Source: Butyrivibrio sp. XPD2002
GTDB taxonomy: Bacteria; Bacillota; Clostridia; Lachnospirales; Lachnospiraceae
Reading direction: 5' to 3'
Assembly: GCF_000423945.1 (NCBI RefSeq)
Contig: NZ_KE384118.1
Coordinates: forward strand, 50,755-100,559
DNA length: 49,805 nt
Numbering within the stretch: position 1 is the stretch's first letter; every line of letters begins with the position of its first letter. The translations under genes were made by a program, and so were the position numbers. Shown here one piece after another: positions 23,696 through 33,455 of the stretch. The notes under the pieces were generated by a model. That model did not search any database. It saw only the letters and a program-made list of their open reading frames with translations, and was not told the DNA's origin.

Positions 23696-23813
23696 TACAT
23701 TCCCCTCTAGAAAATTCTCAGAAATCTTGAGATAATGATATCATATATTCATACAAGAATACTACGAAAAATATTAATCTTGATTTAATGCAAATCTCAG
23801 AAAGGCGATTCAT

Positions 23814-26800
23814 ATGTATAATCCCCAGGATATGTCCGTAAATATTCAGCCACATTGCGTAGTAGGAATAGGAGCTTCCGCAGGAGGATTGGAAGCGCTT
23901 CAGCAATTTTTAACCTTCCTTCCCTCTAACACAGGTATGGCATTTGTCATAATCCAGCACCTTGCTCCCAATCACAAGAGCATGCTTGTTGATATTCTGG
24001 GCAAATATAATTCCATGCCCATAACAGAAATCGAGGACGGAATGCTTGTGGAGCGAAATCACATCTACATGATTCCGCCTAAGTACAACGTTGAAATACA
24101 CAACAACGTCTTAAACCTCAAGGAACAGAATTCTCAGCAGATAAGTCATCCTATCGACATCTTCTTCCGTTCGCTTGCAAACGCCTATGAAAATCGCTCC
24201 GTTGCTGTAATCCTCTCAGGAACAGGTTCCGACGGTACAAACGGAATCAGAGCAATCAAGGAGCAGAACGGTATGATCATCGTTCAGAGCCCCGAGTCTG
24301 CCAAATTCGACGGAATGCCCAGAAACGCCATAAGTACAGGCTTTGTGGATCTGATGTTAAAACCCGATTCCATTGCCAGAGAGCTTGCACACATTGCTAA
24401 GTCTGTTGTTGACGCTGAGGCACAGCTTGGCTCTACCGATGATGATCTTTTATCCAAGATTTTTACAATACTGAAAAATGTCACCAATATAAATTACGCT
24501 TACTATAAGCAGACCACAATCCTCAGAAGAATTGAACGAAGACTTGTGGTTACCCACAACAGAAACCTCCGGGAATACGTCAACTACATGAACAACAATC
24601 CCGAGGAGGCTAAGCTGCTTGCAAAGGAAGTCCTTATCGGCGTTACCTCATTTTTCAGGGATCCAGATTATTTTGAAGTACTCAAGGAAACTGTAGTAAA
24701 AAAACTAATCACTAATTCACATCCTGACGACGAGCTCAGAATATGGGTTGCCGGCTGTTCAACCGGTGAAGAAGCTTATTCCATCGCCATTTTATTTGCA
24801 GAGGCTATGGAGGAACTCTCTGTCCACAGGGGCGTAAAAATCTTTGCCACAGACCTTGATCCCGATTCCATAGGCACTGCTGTTCGTGGTGTTTATGGCA
24901 ACAACATAATAGAAGATGTGTCGGTTGCAAGACTTTCCAAATATTTCACAAGAAAGGGTAACAAGTATGTCATTCATCACGACATACGAAAAATGATCAT
25001 CTTCGCGCAACACAATGTATTCCAGGATCCGCCCTTTGGAAAACTGGATCTTATCTGCTGCAGAAATGTCCTGATATATTTCCAGGCTGTTCTGCAGAGG
25101 AATCTTTTTGCCATCTTCCACATGGCACTCTCCGACAGAGGATATCTGTTCCTTGGTCGTTCCGAGTCAGTCATAGACTACTCAGATGTGTTCAGGGTTG
25201 TCAGTGCCGATGAAAAAATATTCATACACTATGCGGAAGGCAATGCTCCCACTCACGAGCAGTTTGCTTATTCCATGAGCAACATAGACGCACCCATCGA
25301 GCCAATAAACATAAACGGAATGGATGATGATGATTCCATTAATTACAAGGCTCATGAGCTCGACACCTCTGTACTCGAGGCACTTATGCCTGCTACAGTT
25401 CTTGTAAATGAAAAGAATGAACTGGTAAGAAGCTATGGAAATTGTTCCAGACTCATAACTATCCCTGCCGGTCAGGTAACCCTTGATATTTTCCAACTCA
25501 TTAGAGCAGATATGAAAATTGCGCTATCTACAGCTCTCAAAGAAGCAAGGCTTACCAACGATCGCAAGGCTTACTCCAATATTCCTGTGGATATTGACGG
25601 AAAATCTGAGTTTGTTTCAATAGTTGCTAATCCTATAAATGACAGCCATGGTCAAAAAACAGATTTCACAGCGGTATCCTTCCTACGCGGTCGTGAGGAT
25701 CTGAAAATTGATATGCAGGAATATAAGATTGACCTTGCTGCATCCAAGCGAATTTCAGACCTGGAACAGGAGCTGAAGGTAACCAAAAATTCCCTGCGTC
25801 AGACCGTTACAGAGCTGGAGTCTACCAACGCAGAACTCCAGGCTGCAAACGAAGAACTGCTTACTGCCAATGAGGAATTGCAGTCAAGTAACGAGGAACT
25901 TCAGTCTGTAAACGAGGAGCTATACACTGTCAATTCCGAGTATCAGTCCAAAGTTACGGAGCTGGCTGTTGCCAACAATGATATTGCCAACTTCCTGGCC
26001 TCCACCCTGATTGGAATCCTGATGGTGGACAAGGATCTTAATATCAGAAAATATACAGAGTATATTTCCTCAGAATTCAGCATTGCAGATCAGGATGTAG
26101 GAAGATCCCTTCGCTATATCAGCTTTAATTTTGTAACAATAGACCTCATGGCAAAATGCAGAGAAGTCCTTGATACAGTGGAACCTCTTGAACAGAGATG
26201 TGCCTCTATTGCAGGAAAAACCTACCTGATTCGAATAGCTCCCTACCACGATATCAATGGAGCCGATGAATTCGTAGTTTCTCCTGCCGATAAGAGACGC
26301 AATCTCAAAGGTTTGGTTCTCACCTTCGTTGACACTACTAAGCAGATTGAAGATCAGGAGCAGATAGATGAAATGGGCAAGGCACTTCGTGCAGCAGTTC
26401 GCTCCAGCCGTGAAAAGGAGACCTTCCTTTCACAGATGTCCCACGATATGAGAACTCCTCTTACCGCTATTTTCGGACTCACTCAGCTATCTCTTCAGGA
26501 GGATTCCATATCTCCTACTCTCAAGGATAACCTTGATAAGATTATGACTTCCAGTAAATATCTGTTGTCGCTAATCGAGGAAATACTTGAGACAAGCAAA
26601 ATTGACTCAGGAAAAGTTGTTTCCATAAGCTCTGCTGTTCGTGAAGAAAATATAATCAACTCAATTTCTTCCATAACTGAAGAACAAACAAGAAAGGCCG
26701 GACTCGACTTTGAATGTAAGATAAACGGATCCAAGGACAAATATGTCCTCATGGACTCCAAGCATGTTGAGAGGTCCATTCTCAACCTCCTTTCCAACAG

Positions 26801-27563
26801 TATCAAATATACACCAAAAGGAGGCAGAGTAATCTTCACCACTGATGTAACATACACCGATTCTTCCTCTGTACACACCTATACCATCAGGGATACCGGC
26901 ATAGGCATAAGCGATGAGTTCCAGAAAAAGATGTTCCTGCCATTTGAGCAGGATCGTGATTCAGACGACCCATACCAGGAAGGTACAGGACTTGGTCTTT
27001 ACATATGCAAAAACCTTGTAGAGCTCATGGGTGGAACAATATCCTGCACAAGCCACGTAGGTACCGGAACAGAATTCAAGGTTGTTCTCACTTATCCTCT
27101 GGCAACAGATGAGCAGATATCCCTACATACTCATCAGTCAGAAAAGTATGAGGATCATATTCTCTACGGCAAAACCGTGCTTCTTGCAGAGGACAATACC
27201 ATAAATGCAGAAGTAATCATAAAACTGTTAAAGACAAAGGGAATTCACGCTGAGGTCGCACGAGACGGCCAGGAAGCAATCGACATGTTTAAAAACCGCG
27301 ACCCTTACCACTATCAGGCAATTTTCATGGATCTTATGATGCCTGTCAAATCAGGTCTTGAAGCCGCAAAGGAAATACGTGCCATGGAGAAACCCGATGC
27401 CGCTGTTATTCCGATTTTTGCACTTACAGCAGACATGGCCAATGATGTTGAGAACAGATGCATTTGCTCAGGAATGGATCAGGTTTTGGAAAAGCCTATT
27501 GATCAGAACAAGCTGTTCTCAAGTCTCGCAAAGGCAATCCAGAAGCAGCTTGACGAAAGCTGA
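23814..27563 (+). CDS. CheB-CheR-PAS-histidine kinase-REC fusion protein
   Basis: 1249 residues. CheB methylesterase-like domain (about 14-200): Ser22 in GASAGGLEAL, His in QHLAPNH, Asp in SGTGSDGT. CheR-type SAM-dependent methyltransferase (about 215-480): VAGCSTGEEAYS and ICCRNVLIYF. A coiled coil (about 645-725) with NEEL repeats. A PAS-like domain. HisKA with His in SQMSHDMRTPLTA, an HATPase domain (NLLSNSIKYT, DTGIGIS, GTGLGLYICKNL) and a C-terminal REC (FMDLMMP). There is no CheB receiver at the N-terminus and no transmembrane segment. No chemotaxis or flagellar genes are nearby. SD AAAGG. It probably integrates a methylation-like cytoplasmic signal into a phosphorelay with the HPt gene downstream. 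Confidence 0.93.
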   Translation: MYNPQDMSVNIQPHCVVGIGASAGGLEALQQFLTFLPSNTGMAFVIIQHLAPNHKSMLVDILGKYNSMPITEIEDGMLVERNHIYMIPPKYNVEIHNNVLNLKEQNSQQISHPIDIFFRSLANAYENRSVAVILSGTGSDGTNGIRAIKEQNGMIIVQSPESAKFDGMPRNAISTGFVDLMLKPDSIARELAHIAKSVVDAEAQLGSTDDDLLSKIFTILKNVTNINYAYYKQTTILRRIERRLVVTHNRNLREYVNYMNNNPEEAKLLAKEVLIGVTSFFRDPDYFEVLKETVVKKLITNSHPDDELRIWVAGCSTGEEAYSIAILFAEAMEELSVHRGVKIFATDLDPDSIGTAVRGVYGNNIIEDVSVARLSKYFTRKGNKYVIHHDIRKMIIFAQHNVFQDPPFGKLDLICCRNVLIYFQAVLQRNLFAIFHMALSDRGYLFLGRSESVIDYSDVFRVVSADEKIFIHYAEGNAPTHEQFAYSMSNIDAPIEPININGMDDDDSINYKAHELDTSVLEALMPATVLVNEKNELVRSYGNCSRLITIPAGQVTLDIFQLIRADMKIALSTALKEARLTNDRKAYSNIPVDIDGKSEFVSIVANPINDSHGQKTDFTAVSFLRGREDLKIDMQEYKIDLAASKRISDLEQELKVTKNSLRQTVTELESTNAELQAANEELLTANEELQSSNEELQSVNEELYTVNSEYQSKVTELAVANNDIANFLASTLIGILMVDKDLNIRKYTEYISSEFSIADQDVGRSLRYISFNFVTIDLMAKCREVLDTVEPLEQRCASIAGKTYLIRIAPYHDINGADEFVVSPADKRRNLKGLVLTFVDTTKQIEDQEQIDEMGKALRAAVRSSREKETFLSQMSHDMRTPLTAIFGLTQLSLQEDSISPTLKDNLDKIMTSSKYLLSLIEEILETSKIDSGKVVSISSAVREENIINSISSITEEQTRKAGLDFECKINGSKDKYVLMDSKHVERSILNLLSNSIKYTPKGGRVIFTTDVTYTDSSSVHTYTIRDTGIGISDEFQKKMFLPFEQDRDSDDPYQEGTGLGLYICKNLVELMGGTISCTSHVGTGTEFKVVLTYPLATDEQISLHTHQSEKYEDHILYGKTVLLAEDNTINAEVIIKLLKTKGIHAEVARDGQEAIDMFKNRDPYHYQAIFMDLMMPVKSGLEAAKEIRAMEKPDAAVIPIFALTADMANDVENRCICSGMDQVLEKPIDQNKLFSSLAKAIQKQLDES

Positions 27564-27605
27564 TAGGCCACTTATCATACTAAAAAACAGGAGCAAAAAC
27601 ATTGT

Positions 27606-27956
27606 ATGGATAACAAAAAAATAGCTGCACTTAGTGCATGGGGGGCAGATACCGCAGCTGCAATCAAACGAATGCTCGGTGATGAGGACTTTTATCTGGG
27701 ACTTATAGATGCTTTTTTATCCAACAACGATTGGCGCGATCTGTGCACCATGATAGAAAAAGAGCAGTACCGAGATGCCTTTGTAATCTCTCACAGAATT
27801 AAAGGTTCCTGCGCAGATCTATCGCTCAATCCTCTATTTGCGGTTATGTGCGAACTCACAGACGATTTGCGAAACGAGGAAATCCGCCCTACACTTGAGA
27901 AAAATTATGAACTGGCAAACAAGATAAGAGATTCACTAATCGAAACCCTACAATAA
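27606..27956 (+). CDS. Histidine phosphotransfer (HPt) domain protein
   Basis: 116 residues, a single HPt helical bundle with phosphoacceptor His63 in ISHRIKGSCADL. It should shuttle phosphate between the REC domains of the two hybrid proteins here and a final regulator encoded elsewhere. It lies 42 bp after the large fusion gene, with AGGAG about 12 bp before ATG, and is followed by a strong terminator. Confidence 0.85.
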   Translation: MDNKKIAALSAWGADTAAAIKRMLGDEDFYLGLIDAFLSNNDWRDLCTMIEKEQYRDAFVISHRIKGSCADLSLNPLFAVMCELTDDLRNEEIRPTLEKNYELANKIRDSLIETLQ

Positions 27957-27968
27957 AATAGAATTAAA

Positions 27969-28014
27969 TAAAAAAATGGCGCGTATGATATATGCATACG
28001 CGCCGAATTTTTTT
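27969..28014. terminator. Bidirectional terminator between HPt and ABC ATPase genes
   Basis: A 10-bp perfect GC-rich stem (27978-27987 with 27995-28004, 7-nt loop) has an A run on the left and a T run on the right, so it serves both convergent genes. The T run overlaps the stop codon of the minus-strand ATPase gene. Confidence 0.93.
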
Positions 28015-28804
28015 ATGACAATACCATTGAATCATTAACCTCATCATTGCCGGCTTCTTCGAACTTCTGAAGAAGATCTGCGACCTTGAGGTTTTTCTTT
28101 TCCTCTCCTGCCACATCGTAGATGATCTTACCTTCGCTCATCATGATAAGTCTGTTTCCATGAGCGATAGCATCCTTCATGTTGTGGGTAACCATGAGAG
28201 CTGTGAGGCTGTGCTCTTTGATGATGTTCTCGGAGATCTCAAGCACCTTCTTGGCTGTCTTGGGATCAAGAGCTGCTGTATGCTCGTCGAGAAGGAGCAG
28301 ATCAGGCTTTTTCAGTGATGCCATAAGAAGTGTAACCGCCTGTCTCTGACCACCTGACAGAAGTCCAACCTTACTTGTAAGACGATCCTCAAGTCCAAGG
28401 TCAAGGGATTTTAACAGTTCCTTATAACGAGCTCTCTCTGTGTTGTTGATTCCGCTTTTCAGACCTCTGCTCTGTCCACGTCTTGCAGCCAGGGCAAGAT
28501 TCTCTTCAATCTGCATTGTAGCAGCTGTTCCCATCATGGGATCCTGGAAAACACGACCAATGTACTGTGCTCTCTTGTACTCAGGGAGCTTTGTGATATC
28601 ATGTCCGTTTAAGACAATGCTTCCTGAATCAATGGGCCACACGCCTGCAACCGCATTGAGGATTGTTGATTTTCCTGCACCGTTACCACCGATAACGGTA
28701 ACAAAATCACCATCATTAAGTGTGAGATTAACGCCGTTAAGAGCTACTCTCTCATTGATGGTACCTTTATTGAAAATTTTAACCAGATTCTTTATCTCTA
28801 ACAT
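28013..28804 (-). CDS. ABC transporter ATP-binding protein
   Basis: 263 residues. Walker A GGNGAGKST, signature LLSGGQRQA and Walker B LLLLDEHTAALD are present, with the switch His in VTHNM. It powers the importer formed with the BPD_transp_2-type permease and ABC_sub_bind lipoprotein encoded upstream. The C-terminal tail DEVNDSMVLS is short and acidic. SD AGAGG; the gap to the permease gene is 32 bp. Confidence 0.92.
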   Translation of the reverse strand: MLEIKNLVKIFNKGTINERVALNGVNLTLNDGDFVTVIGGNGAGKSTILNAVAGVWPIDSGSIVLNGHDITKLPEYKRAQYIGRVFQDPMMGTAATMQIEENLALAARRGQSRGLKSGINNTERARYKELLKSLDLGLEDRLTSKVGLLSGGQRQAVTLLMASLKKPDLLLLDEHTAALDPKTAKKVLEISENIIKEHSLTALMVTHNMKDAIAHGNRLIMMSEGKIIYDVAGEEKKNLKVADLLQKFEEAGNDEVNDSMVLS

Positions 28805-28836
28805 AATTTGTTTACCTCTGTCTTCGCTTCCTTTTA

Positions 28837-29718
28837 TTATCTCTGCTTAACCTTAATTCCAAGATATCCCTGAATAGCAGGAATTCCAAGGAATACAGCA
28901 ACAAGTACTGCACTAAGGAGCTTTAAGTAAGTTGAAGGAAGTCCAAGCTGAAGTACTACTGCAATTACGATGTAGTAGATGATAGCTCCCACAACGGAAA
29001 CTCCCATTCTCACTGCAAAATTATGTCTTGATCCGAAGATAACTTCACCAATGATAACCGCTGCAAGTCCGATAACGATAGCACCACGACCTGCGTTAAC
29101 ATCTGCGTTACCCTGATACTGTGCGTAAAGTCCGCCTGCAAAAGCTGTAAGGCCGTTGCTGACAATAAGACCAAGTCTTATGCATCTTCCGGTGTTGATA
29201 CCCTGAGCTCTTGCCATGTTCTGGTTACAACCGGTAGCACGGATGGCTGAACCGATCTCGCTTCCAAAGAACATATAAAGAAGGAAAATGATTATAGCCA
29301 CAATTATCACGCTCATGAGAATTGAGTAGTTAATAAATCTGAGGCTGACAATAAGTGCATACTGGTCAACGCTTATGGCCTGATTGGATTTTCCCATGAT
29401 AGCCAGGTTAACTGAGTACAGACCGAGCTGAGTAAGGATACCTGAAAGAATCGGGGGTATTCTCAGCATAGTGTGCAATAATCCGGTCACGTAGCCGGCA
29501 CACATTCCTGCAATGAATGAACAGAGAAGTGATACATATACGTTATGCCCTGAGAGCATCATCATTACGCAGGTCGCTCCTCCTGTACAGAAAGATCCGT
29601 CAACAGTCATGTCGGCGTAATCAAGTACCTTGAATGTTAAGAAAACACTGATTGCCAATATTCCCCAAATAAGGCCCTGGGCAATTGAGCCCGGCAGTGC
29701 GTGTAGTAGTGAAACCAT
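28837..29718 (-). CDS. ABC transporter permease (BPD_transp_2-type)
   Basis: 293 residues, highly hydrophobic with about eight membrane segments. The sequence AIRATGCNQNMARAQGIN is the conserved cytoplasmic EAA-like loop of the branched-chain/nucleoside/ABC_sub_bind permease group. SD AGGAG. It lies between the binding-protein gene, from which it is separated by a hairpin, and the ATPase gene. The predicted substrate class for this family is often tryptophan or related compounds, but nothing in the sequence fixes it. Confidence 0.9.
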   Translation of the reverse strand: MVSLLHALPGSIAQGLIWGILAISVFLTFKVLDYADMTVDGSFCTGGATCVMMMLSGHNVYVSLLCSFIAGMCAGYVTGLLHTMLRIPPILSGILTQLGLYSVNLAIMGKSNQAISVDQYALIVSLRFINYSILMSVIIVAIIIFLLYMFFGSEIGSAIRATGCNQNMARAQGINTGRCIRLGLIVSNGLTAFAGGLYAQYQGNADVNAGRGAIVIGLAAVIIGEVIFGSRHNFAVRMGVSVVGAIIYYIVIAVVLQLGLPSTYLKLLSAVLVAVFLGIPAIQGYLGIKVKQR

Positions 29719-29761
29719 AAAAAATTACTCCTTCGTTTTTTATTTCCAAAAAACAAGATAA

Positions 29762-29790
29762 GAAGGTGCTCCAATTTCACGAGCACCTTC
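29762..29790 (-). terminator. Intra-operon hairpin between binding protein and permease genes
   Basis: A 10-bp stem (GAAGGTGCTC with GAGCACCTTC, 9-nt loop) is followed on the minus strand by TTATCTTGTTTTTT. It lies between co-directional genes of one transporter, so it likely acts as a partial terminator or mRNA stabiliser giving excess binding protein. Confidence 0.75.
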
Positions 29791-29829
29791 GCTTGTTATT
29801 GCTTTTAAATGTAATACAACTTTGATGTA

Positions 29830-30987
29830 TTACTCACCCATCTCGATTGCTGTGAGACCCTCAAGAAGGCTTGTATCAAACTCGATAGCTTCTGCTGTCT
29901 CAGGATTGTACTCAGAAGTGATACCCTCTGATACGAACTCGATAGGCATTTCTGCAGGATTCTTACCATTAACAAGAATCTCATAAGCCTGCTTACCAGC
30001 TGTAACACCAAGGTCATAGTAGCTGATAGAAAGTGTTGCAAGACCACCGTTTTTGCACATGTTCTCCTCACCACATACGATGGGAAGCTTTGCAGGCCAT
30101 GCTGCATTCTTAACGATAGACATGTTATCAGCGATTGTGTTGTCTGTAGGGATGTACAGGCAGTCGCAGTTACCAATTGCGTTTGTTACAACTGACTGAA
30201 TCTCATTTGAATCAGCAACTGTGTATTCCTTGTAAGCGATTCCTGCTGCATCAAGAGCCTCTGCTGCAAGATCAACCTGGAACTTTGAGTTAGCCTCAGA
30301 TGAGCAGTAGAGAATACCTACCTGCTTAGCTTCAGGAACAAGTGTCTGAAGAAGCTTGATCTGCTCATCAACAGGAGCAAGGTCAGAAGCACCTGTTACG
30401 TTTGTTCCGGGTGCATTGTTATCATTGATAACACCAGCTGACTTGTAATCTGTGATTGAAGTACCAACTACCGGAATATCTCCTGTAGCTGCAGCAACTG
30501 CCTGAAGTGCGGGAGTTGCATTTGCCATGATAAGATCATCCTTATCATTAACGAACTTTGTAGCGATTGTAGCGCAGTTAGCCTGCTCGCCCTGAGCGTT
30601 CTGATAATCGAACTCTACTGAATATCCATCAGCCTCAAGTGCTTCCTGAAGGCCTTCCTCGAAGCCCTTTGTAGCAGCATCAAGTGCGGGATGCTCAACG
30701 AGCTGGATAACACCAACATGGAAGGTCTTACCTGCTTCAGCCTTTTCTCCTTCAGCTGCAGCATCTGCTGTCTCCTCAGTGCTCTCCTCTGCAGCTGCAT
30801 CTGCTGTATCCTCTGCAACCTCCTCAGTGCTCTCCTCGGCAGCTGCATCTGTGCTCTCTGCCTCTGTAGAAGCCTCAGCCTGAGTATCTGTAGCTGTAGT
30901 TGTGTTACCACCTGCTGTACGTGCGCAGCCTGTCATGCTAAGGATCATTGCGCCGCTAAGAACTGCGGCAAGAATCTTCTTTTTCAT
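29830..30987 (-). CDS. ABC transporter substrate-binding lipoprotein (ABC_sub_bind family)
   Basis: 385 residues. A lipoprotein signal peptide ends at SMTGC (Cys21). Next comes a low-complexity acidic linker (about 30-85) built of repeated AAAEEST blocks with Asp/Glu/Ala/Thr, then the type I binding fold (FHVGVIQLVEHPALDAATKGFEEGL split around residue 95; GILYCSSEANS; YIPTDNTIADN). The family includes predicted tryptophan-type binding proteins. Its own promoter lies at 31094-31122, and SD AGGAGG precedes ATG. The linker would hold the domain away from the membrane through the cell wall. Confidence 0.92.
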   Translation of the reverse strand: MKKKILAAVLSGAMILSMTGCARTAGGNTTTATDTQAEASTEAESTDAAAEESTEEVAEDTADAAAEESTEETADAAAEGEKAEAGKTFHVGVIQLVEHPALDAATKGFEEGLQEALEADGYSVEFDYQNAQGEQANCATIATKFVNDKDDLIMANATPALQAVAAATGDIPVVGTSITDYKSAGVINDNNAPGTNVTGASDLAPVDEQIKLLQTLVPEAKQVGILYCSSEANSKFQVDLAAEALDAAGIAYKEYTVADSNEIQSVVTNAIGNCDCLYIPTDNTIADNMSIVKNAAWPAKLPIVCGEENMCKNGGLATLSISYYDLGVTAGKQAYEILVNGKNPAEMPIEFVSEGITSEYNPETAEAIEFDTSLLEGLTAIEMGE

Positions 30988-31093
30988 ACTTTTCCTCCTC
31001 GTTTTTTAGAAATAATATTTTTTCATAATCTTTACTCTGTCACTTTACTGTTTAAATATTTTGACGCTTTAAACTGTAAAAGTGTTTTAATAT

Positions 31094-31122
31094 ATAATAT
31101 CGCAAACATAAAGATTGGTCAA
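31094..31122 (-). promoter_or_regulatory. Promoter of the ABC importer operon
   Basis: TTGACC (31117-31122) and TATTAT (31094-31099) are spaced 17 bp on the minus strand, about 107 bp upstream of the lipoprotein start codon. The -35 almost touches the stop codon of the upstream kinase gene at 31128. Confidence 0.75.
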
Positions 31123-31127
31123 TAAAA

Positions 31128-32735
31128 CTATAGTATTATTTCAAATATTGTTGAGTACCCGGATTCACTATCATCCATGAGCCGGATTGTGCCTCCGTGA
31201 GCCTCAACAATAAGCTTGGCGATAGATAAACCAAGGCCTGTTCCCTTTCCGCTTGTCCTTGCCTTCTCCCCAACAACGAAGGGCTTAAATATCTCATCCT
31301 GTATCACTTCAGGAACGCCTACGCCATCATCACCAAGATAAATAATGACGTTTTCTCCGCTCTGCTTCATAGCTGCAAATATTTTCGTTCCCTTAGGATT
31401 AGATTTAACCGAATTGTTTATTATATTTTCAAAAACACGCTTTAACTGAGCATCATCTATGCTCTTTGTAATCTTTTCTTCAGGGATATCAATTTCCATT
31501 TCGTATCCTGCTATTTCGAGTTCACTGTATTTATTTGCAAGATACTCCCTGAAATACTCACAGATATCACACTCCCTTTTATAAAGAGAAAACTCAGGAT
31601 GCTCCAGCTTTGAATACTCATAAAATGAATTTATAAGCTCCGAAAGATTGTCAGCCTTTCTGTTTATTGTCTCAAGGTATTTCTTCTGCTCTTCCTCAGG
31701 TACAAGCCCGTCTGCCACCGCTTTGGAATAGCCCTGTATCACTGTTATGGGAGTCTTTAAATCATGGGAAATATCCGCAAGGATCTTTTGCCTTTCCTTT
31801 TCAAGCCCCTCCTTCTCCCTCTCGGCCTCTGCCAGCTTGCTGGTCATATCGTTGAAGGAATCCATGATCTGTACGAATTCCTTGGGGCCCGAATAAGTTA
31901 TTGCAACATCTCTGTTGCCCTCCCCAAGATCATCCATAGCATTCTGCAGCATGGTGATTGGCTTTCTGACCGCCAGCGCTGTACGAAAAACAAATATGAT
32001 AACAAAAATCGCGAAAACAAAAAGGAAAGAAAAAATAGCAGTAAGATATATTCTCCTGAAGGTATCATTTAGCGAAGTATTGCTATAATCCTGATGAATG
32101 AGCATTGTCCTGCTCTCACCATTGTTTGTCACATATTCATATTTCTGAAGATAGGTGTCTGTGTCACCACCATACAGAATATTGAATTCCCTTTCAGATA
32201 AATGATCAATATCCATCCCACTGTCCGAATACACGACATTTTTATCGGAATCAAGAATTGCGACACCGCTAAGCGTGTACAGCTCACCTTCTCTGTCACT
32301 TACAGTAGCGTATTTATGAAGTGCATATCCACGGATGCTCCCATCCTCCGCCATAATAGTATCGAGATAATAATAACTGTTCCAACGATCTGAAGGAATA
32401 AATTCAAGCTCCTCAGGACTGTAGGTATTCTTTACGCTGCCATCACTGGAATAAATGACCTCTGCATTCTCATCCAGGACCTCAAAATAGCTCTTTTCCC
32501 CCAGGACCTTCTTAATATTCAGCCTGTCGTATTTTTCATTTTTTATTAATTGATCATTGCTTATAAAGCTTTTTACATTGGGGGTATAGTTTGCCTGTTC
32601 AATGGCATTTTCAGTGAATTTAACTACAAGAAAAGCAAGCAGCAGAACTGCTGCCGCAAAGAAAACATAATATTTGGTGACGAGCGAATAGAGCGTACCC
32701 TTTTCGCTCCTCATGGAAGAAAACAATTTTTTCAT
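31128..32735 (-). CDS. Sensor histidine kinase
   Basis: 535 residues. TM1 about 20-45, extracellular region to about 235, TM2 about 235-260, HAMP, HisKA with His in ILADISHDLKTPITVIQGY, HATPase with N box (ENIINNSVKSNP), DDGVGVP and GTGLGLSIAKLIVE. It is last in the exporter operon, 9 bp after its regulator gene, so it presumably senses an antimicrobial compound or envelope stress and induces the MacAB-like exporter. SD GGGGG precedes ATG. No strong terminator was seen after it. Confidence 0.93.
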   Translation of the reverse strand: MKKLFSSMRSEKGTLYSLVTKYYVFFAAAVLLLAFLVVKFTENAIEQANYTPNVKSFISNDQLIKNEKYDRLNIKKVLGEKSYFEVLDENAEVIYSSDGSVKNTYSPEELEFIPSDRWNSYYYLDTIMAEDGSIRGYALHKYATVSDREGELYTLSGVAILDSDKNVVYSDSGMDIDHLSEREFNILYGGDTDTYLQKYEYVTNNGESRTMLIHQDYSNTSLNDTFRRIYLTAIFSFLFVFAIFVIIFVFRTALAVRKPITMLQNAMDDLGEGNRDVAITYSGPKEFVQIMDSFNDMTSKLAEAEREKEGLEKERQKILADISHDLKTPITVIQGYSKAVADGLVPEEEQKKYLETINRKADNLSELINSFYEYSKLEHPEFSLYKRECDICEYFREYLANKYSELEIAGYEMEIDIPEEKITKSIDDAQLKRVFENIINNSVKSNPKGTKIFAAMKQSGENVIIYLGDDGVGVPEVIQDEIFKPFVVGEKARTSGKGTGLGLSIAKLIVEAHGGTIRLMDDSESGYSTIFEIIL

Positions 32736-32744
32736 TTCGCCCCC

Positions 32745-33455
32745 TTATAAACCGCGGTCCAACTTGTACCCAAGCCCTCTGACTGTCTTAATGTATCTGG
32801 GGTTCTTACTGTCATCCTCAATCTTGTCCCTGAGCTTGCTCATATGCACCATAAGCGTGTTGTCATCATTCTCATAGTACTCTCCATTTACATGCTCATA
32901 GATCTGTACCTTAGTGAAAACTCTTCCCGGATTTTTCATAAGAAGTGTCATTATCTTAAACTCTGTAGGGGTAAGGAGTATCTCCTCATTTTTCTTGGAA
33001 AATCTCGCCTTCTCGACATCAAGCCTAAGTTCTCCTACAGTAAATGTCATGCTGTCTGACATATCACTGCTGCCAAGCTTGTAAAACCTCCTGAGCATAG
33101 CATTGGCCCTGGCAACAATCTCCAGCGGATTAAAGGGCTTCACCATATAATCATCAGCTCCGATATCCAGTCCCAAAATCCTGTCACTATCTTGATTTTT
33201 TGCTGACAAAACCAGGATAGGGATATTATTCCCCCTGTCCCTGATGGTTTTGATCACTTCATAACCGCTCATTTTGGGCATCATGATATCGCAGATAAAA
33301 AGGTTTGGCTGCTCATTTTCAACAGCCAAAAGAGCCTCCTTACCATTCTCTGCTGATATCACCTCATAATTTGCATTTTCAAGATAGAGCCTGAGAAGCG
33401 AGATAATATCCACATCATCTTCAGCCACCAGGATCTTATACTTTTTATCATTCAT
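32745..33455 (-). CDS. OmpR/PhoB-family response regulator
   Basis: 236 residues. The receiver domain has DD at residues 14-15, phosphoacceptor Asp in FICDIMMP and Lys in MVKPFN; a C-terminal winged helix with ILLTPTEFKIMTLLMKNPGRVFT split about residue 160 and VHMSKLRDKI completes it. It overlaps the permease gene by 8 bp and precedes the kinase gene. Likely activates its own exporter operon. Confidence 0.94.
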   Translation of the reverse strand: MNDKKYKILVAEDDVDIISLLRLYLENANYEVISAENGKEALLAVENEQPNLFICDIMMPKMSGYEVIKTIRDRGNNIPILVLSAKNQDSDRILGLDIGADDYMVKPFNPLEIVARANAMLRRFYKLGSSDMSDSMTFTVGELRLDVEKARFSKKNEEILLTPTEFKIMTLLMKNPGRVFTKVQIYEHVNGEYYENDDNTLMVHMSKLRDKIEDDSKNPRYIKTVRGLGYKLDRGL

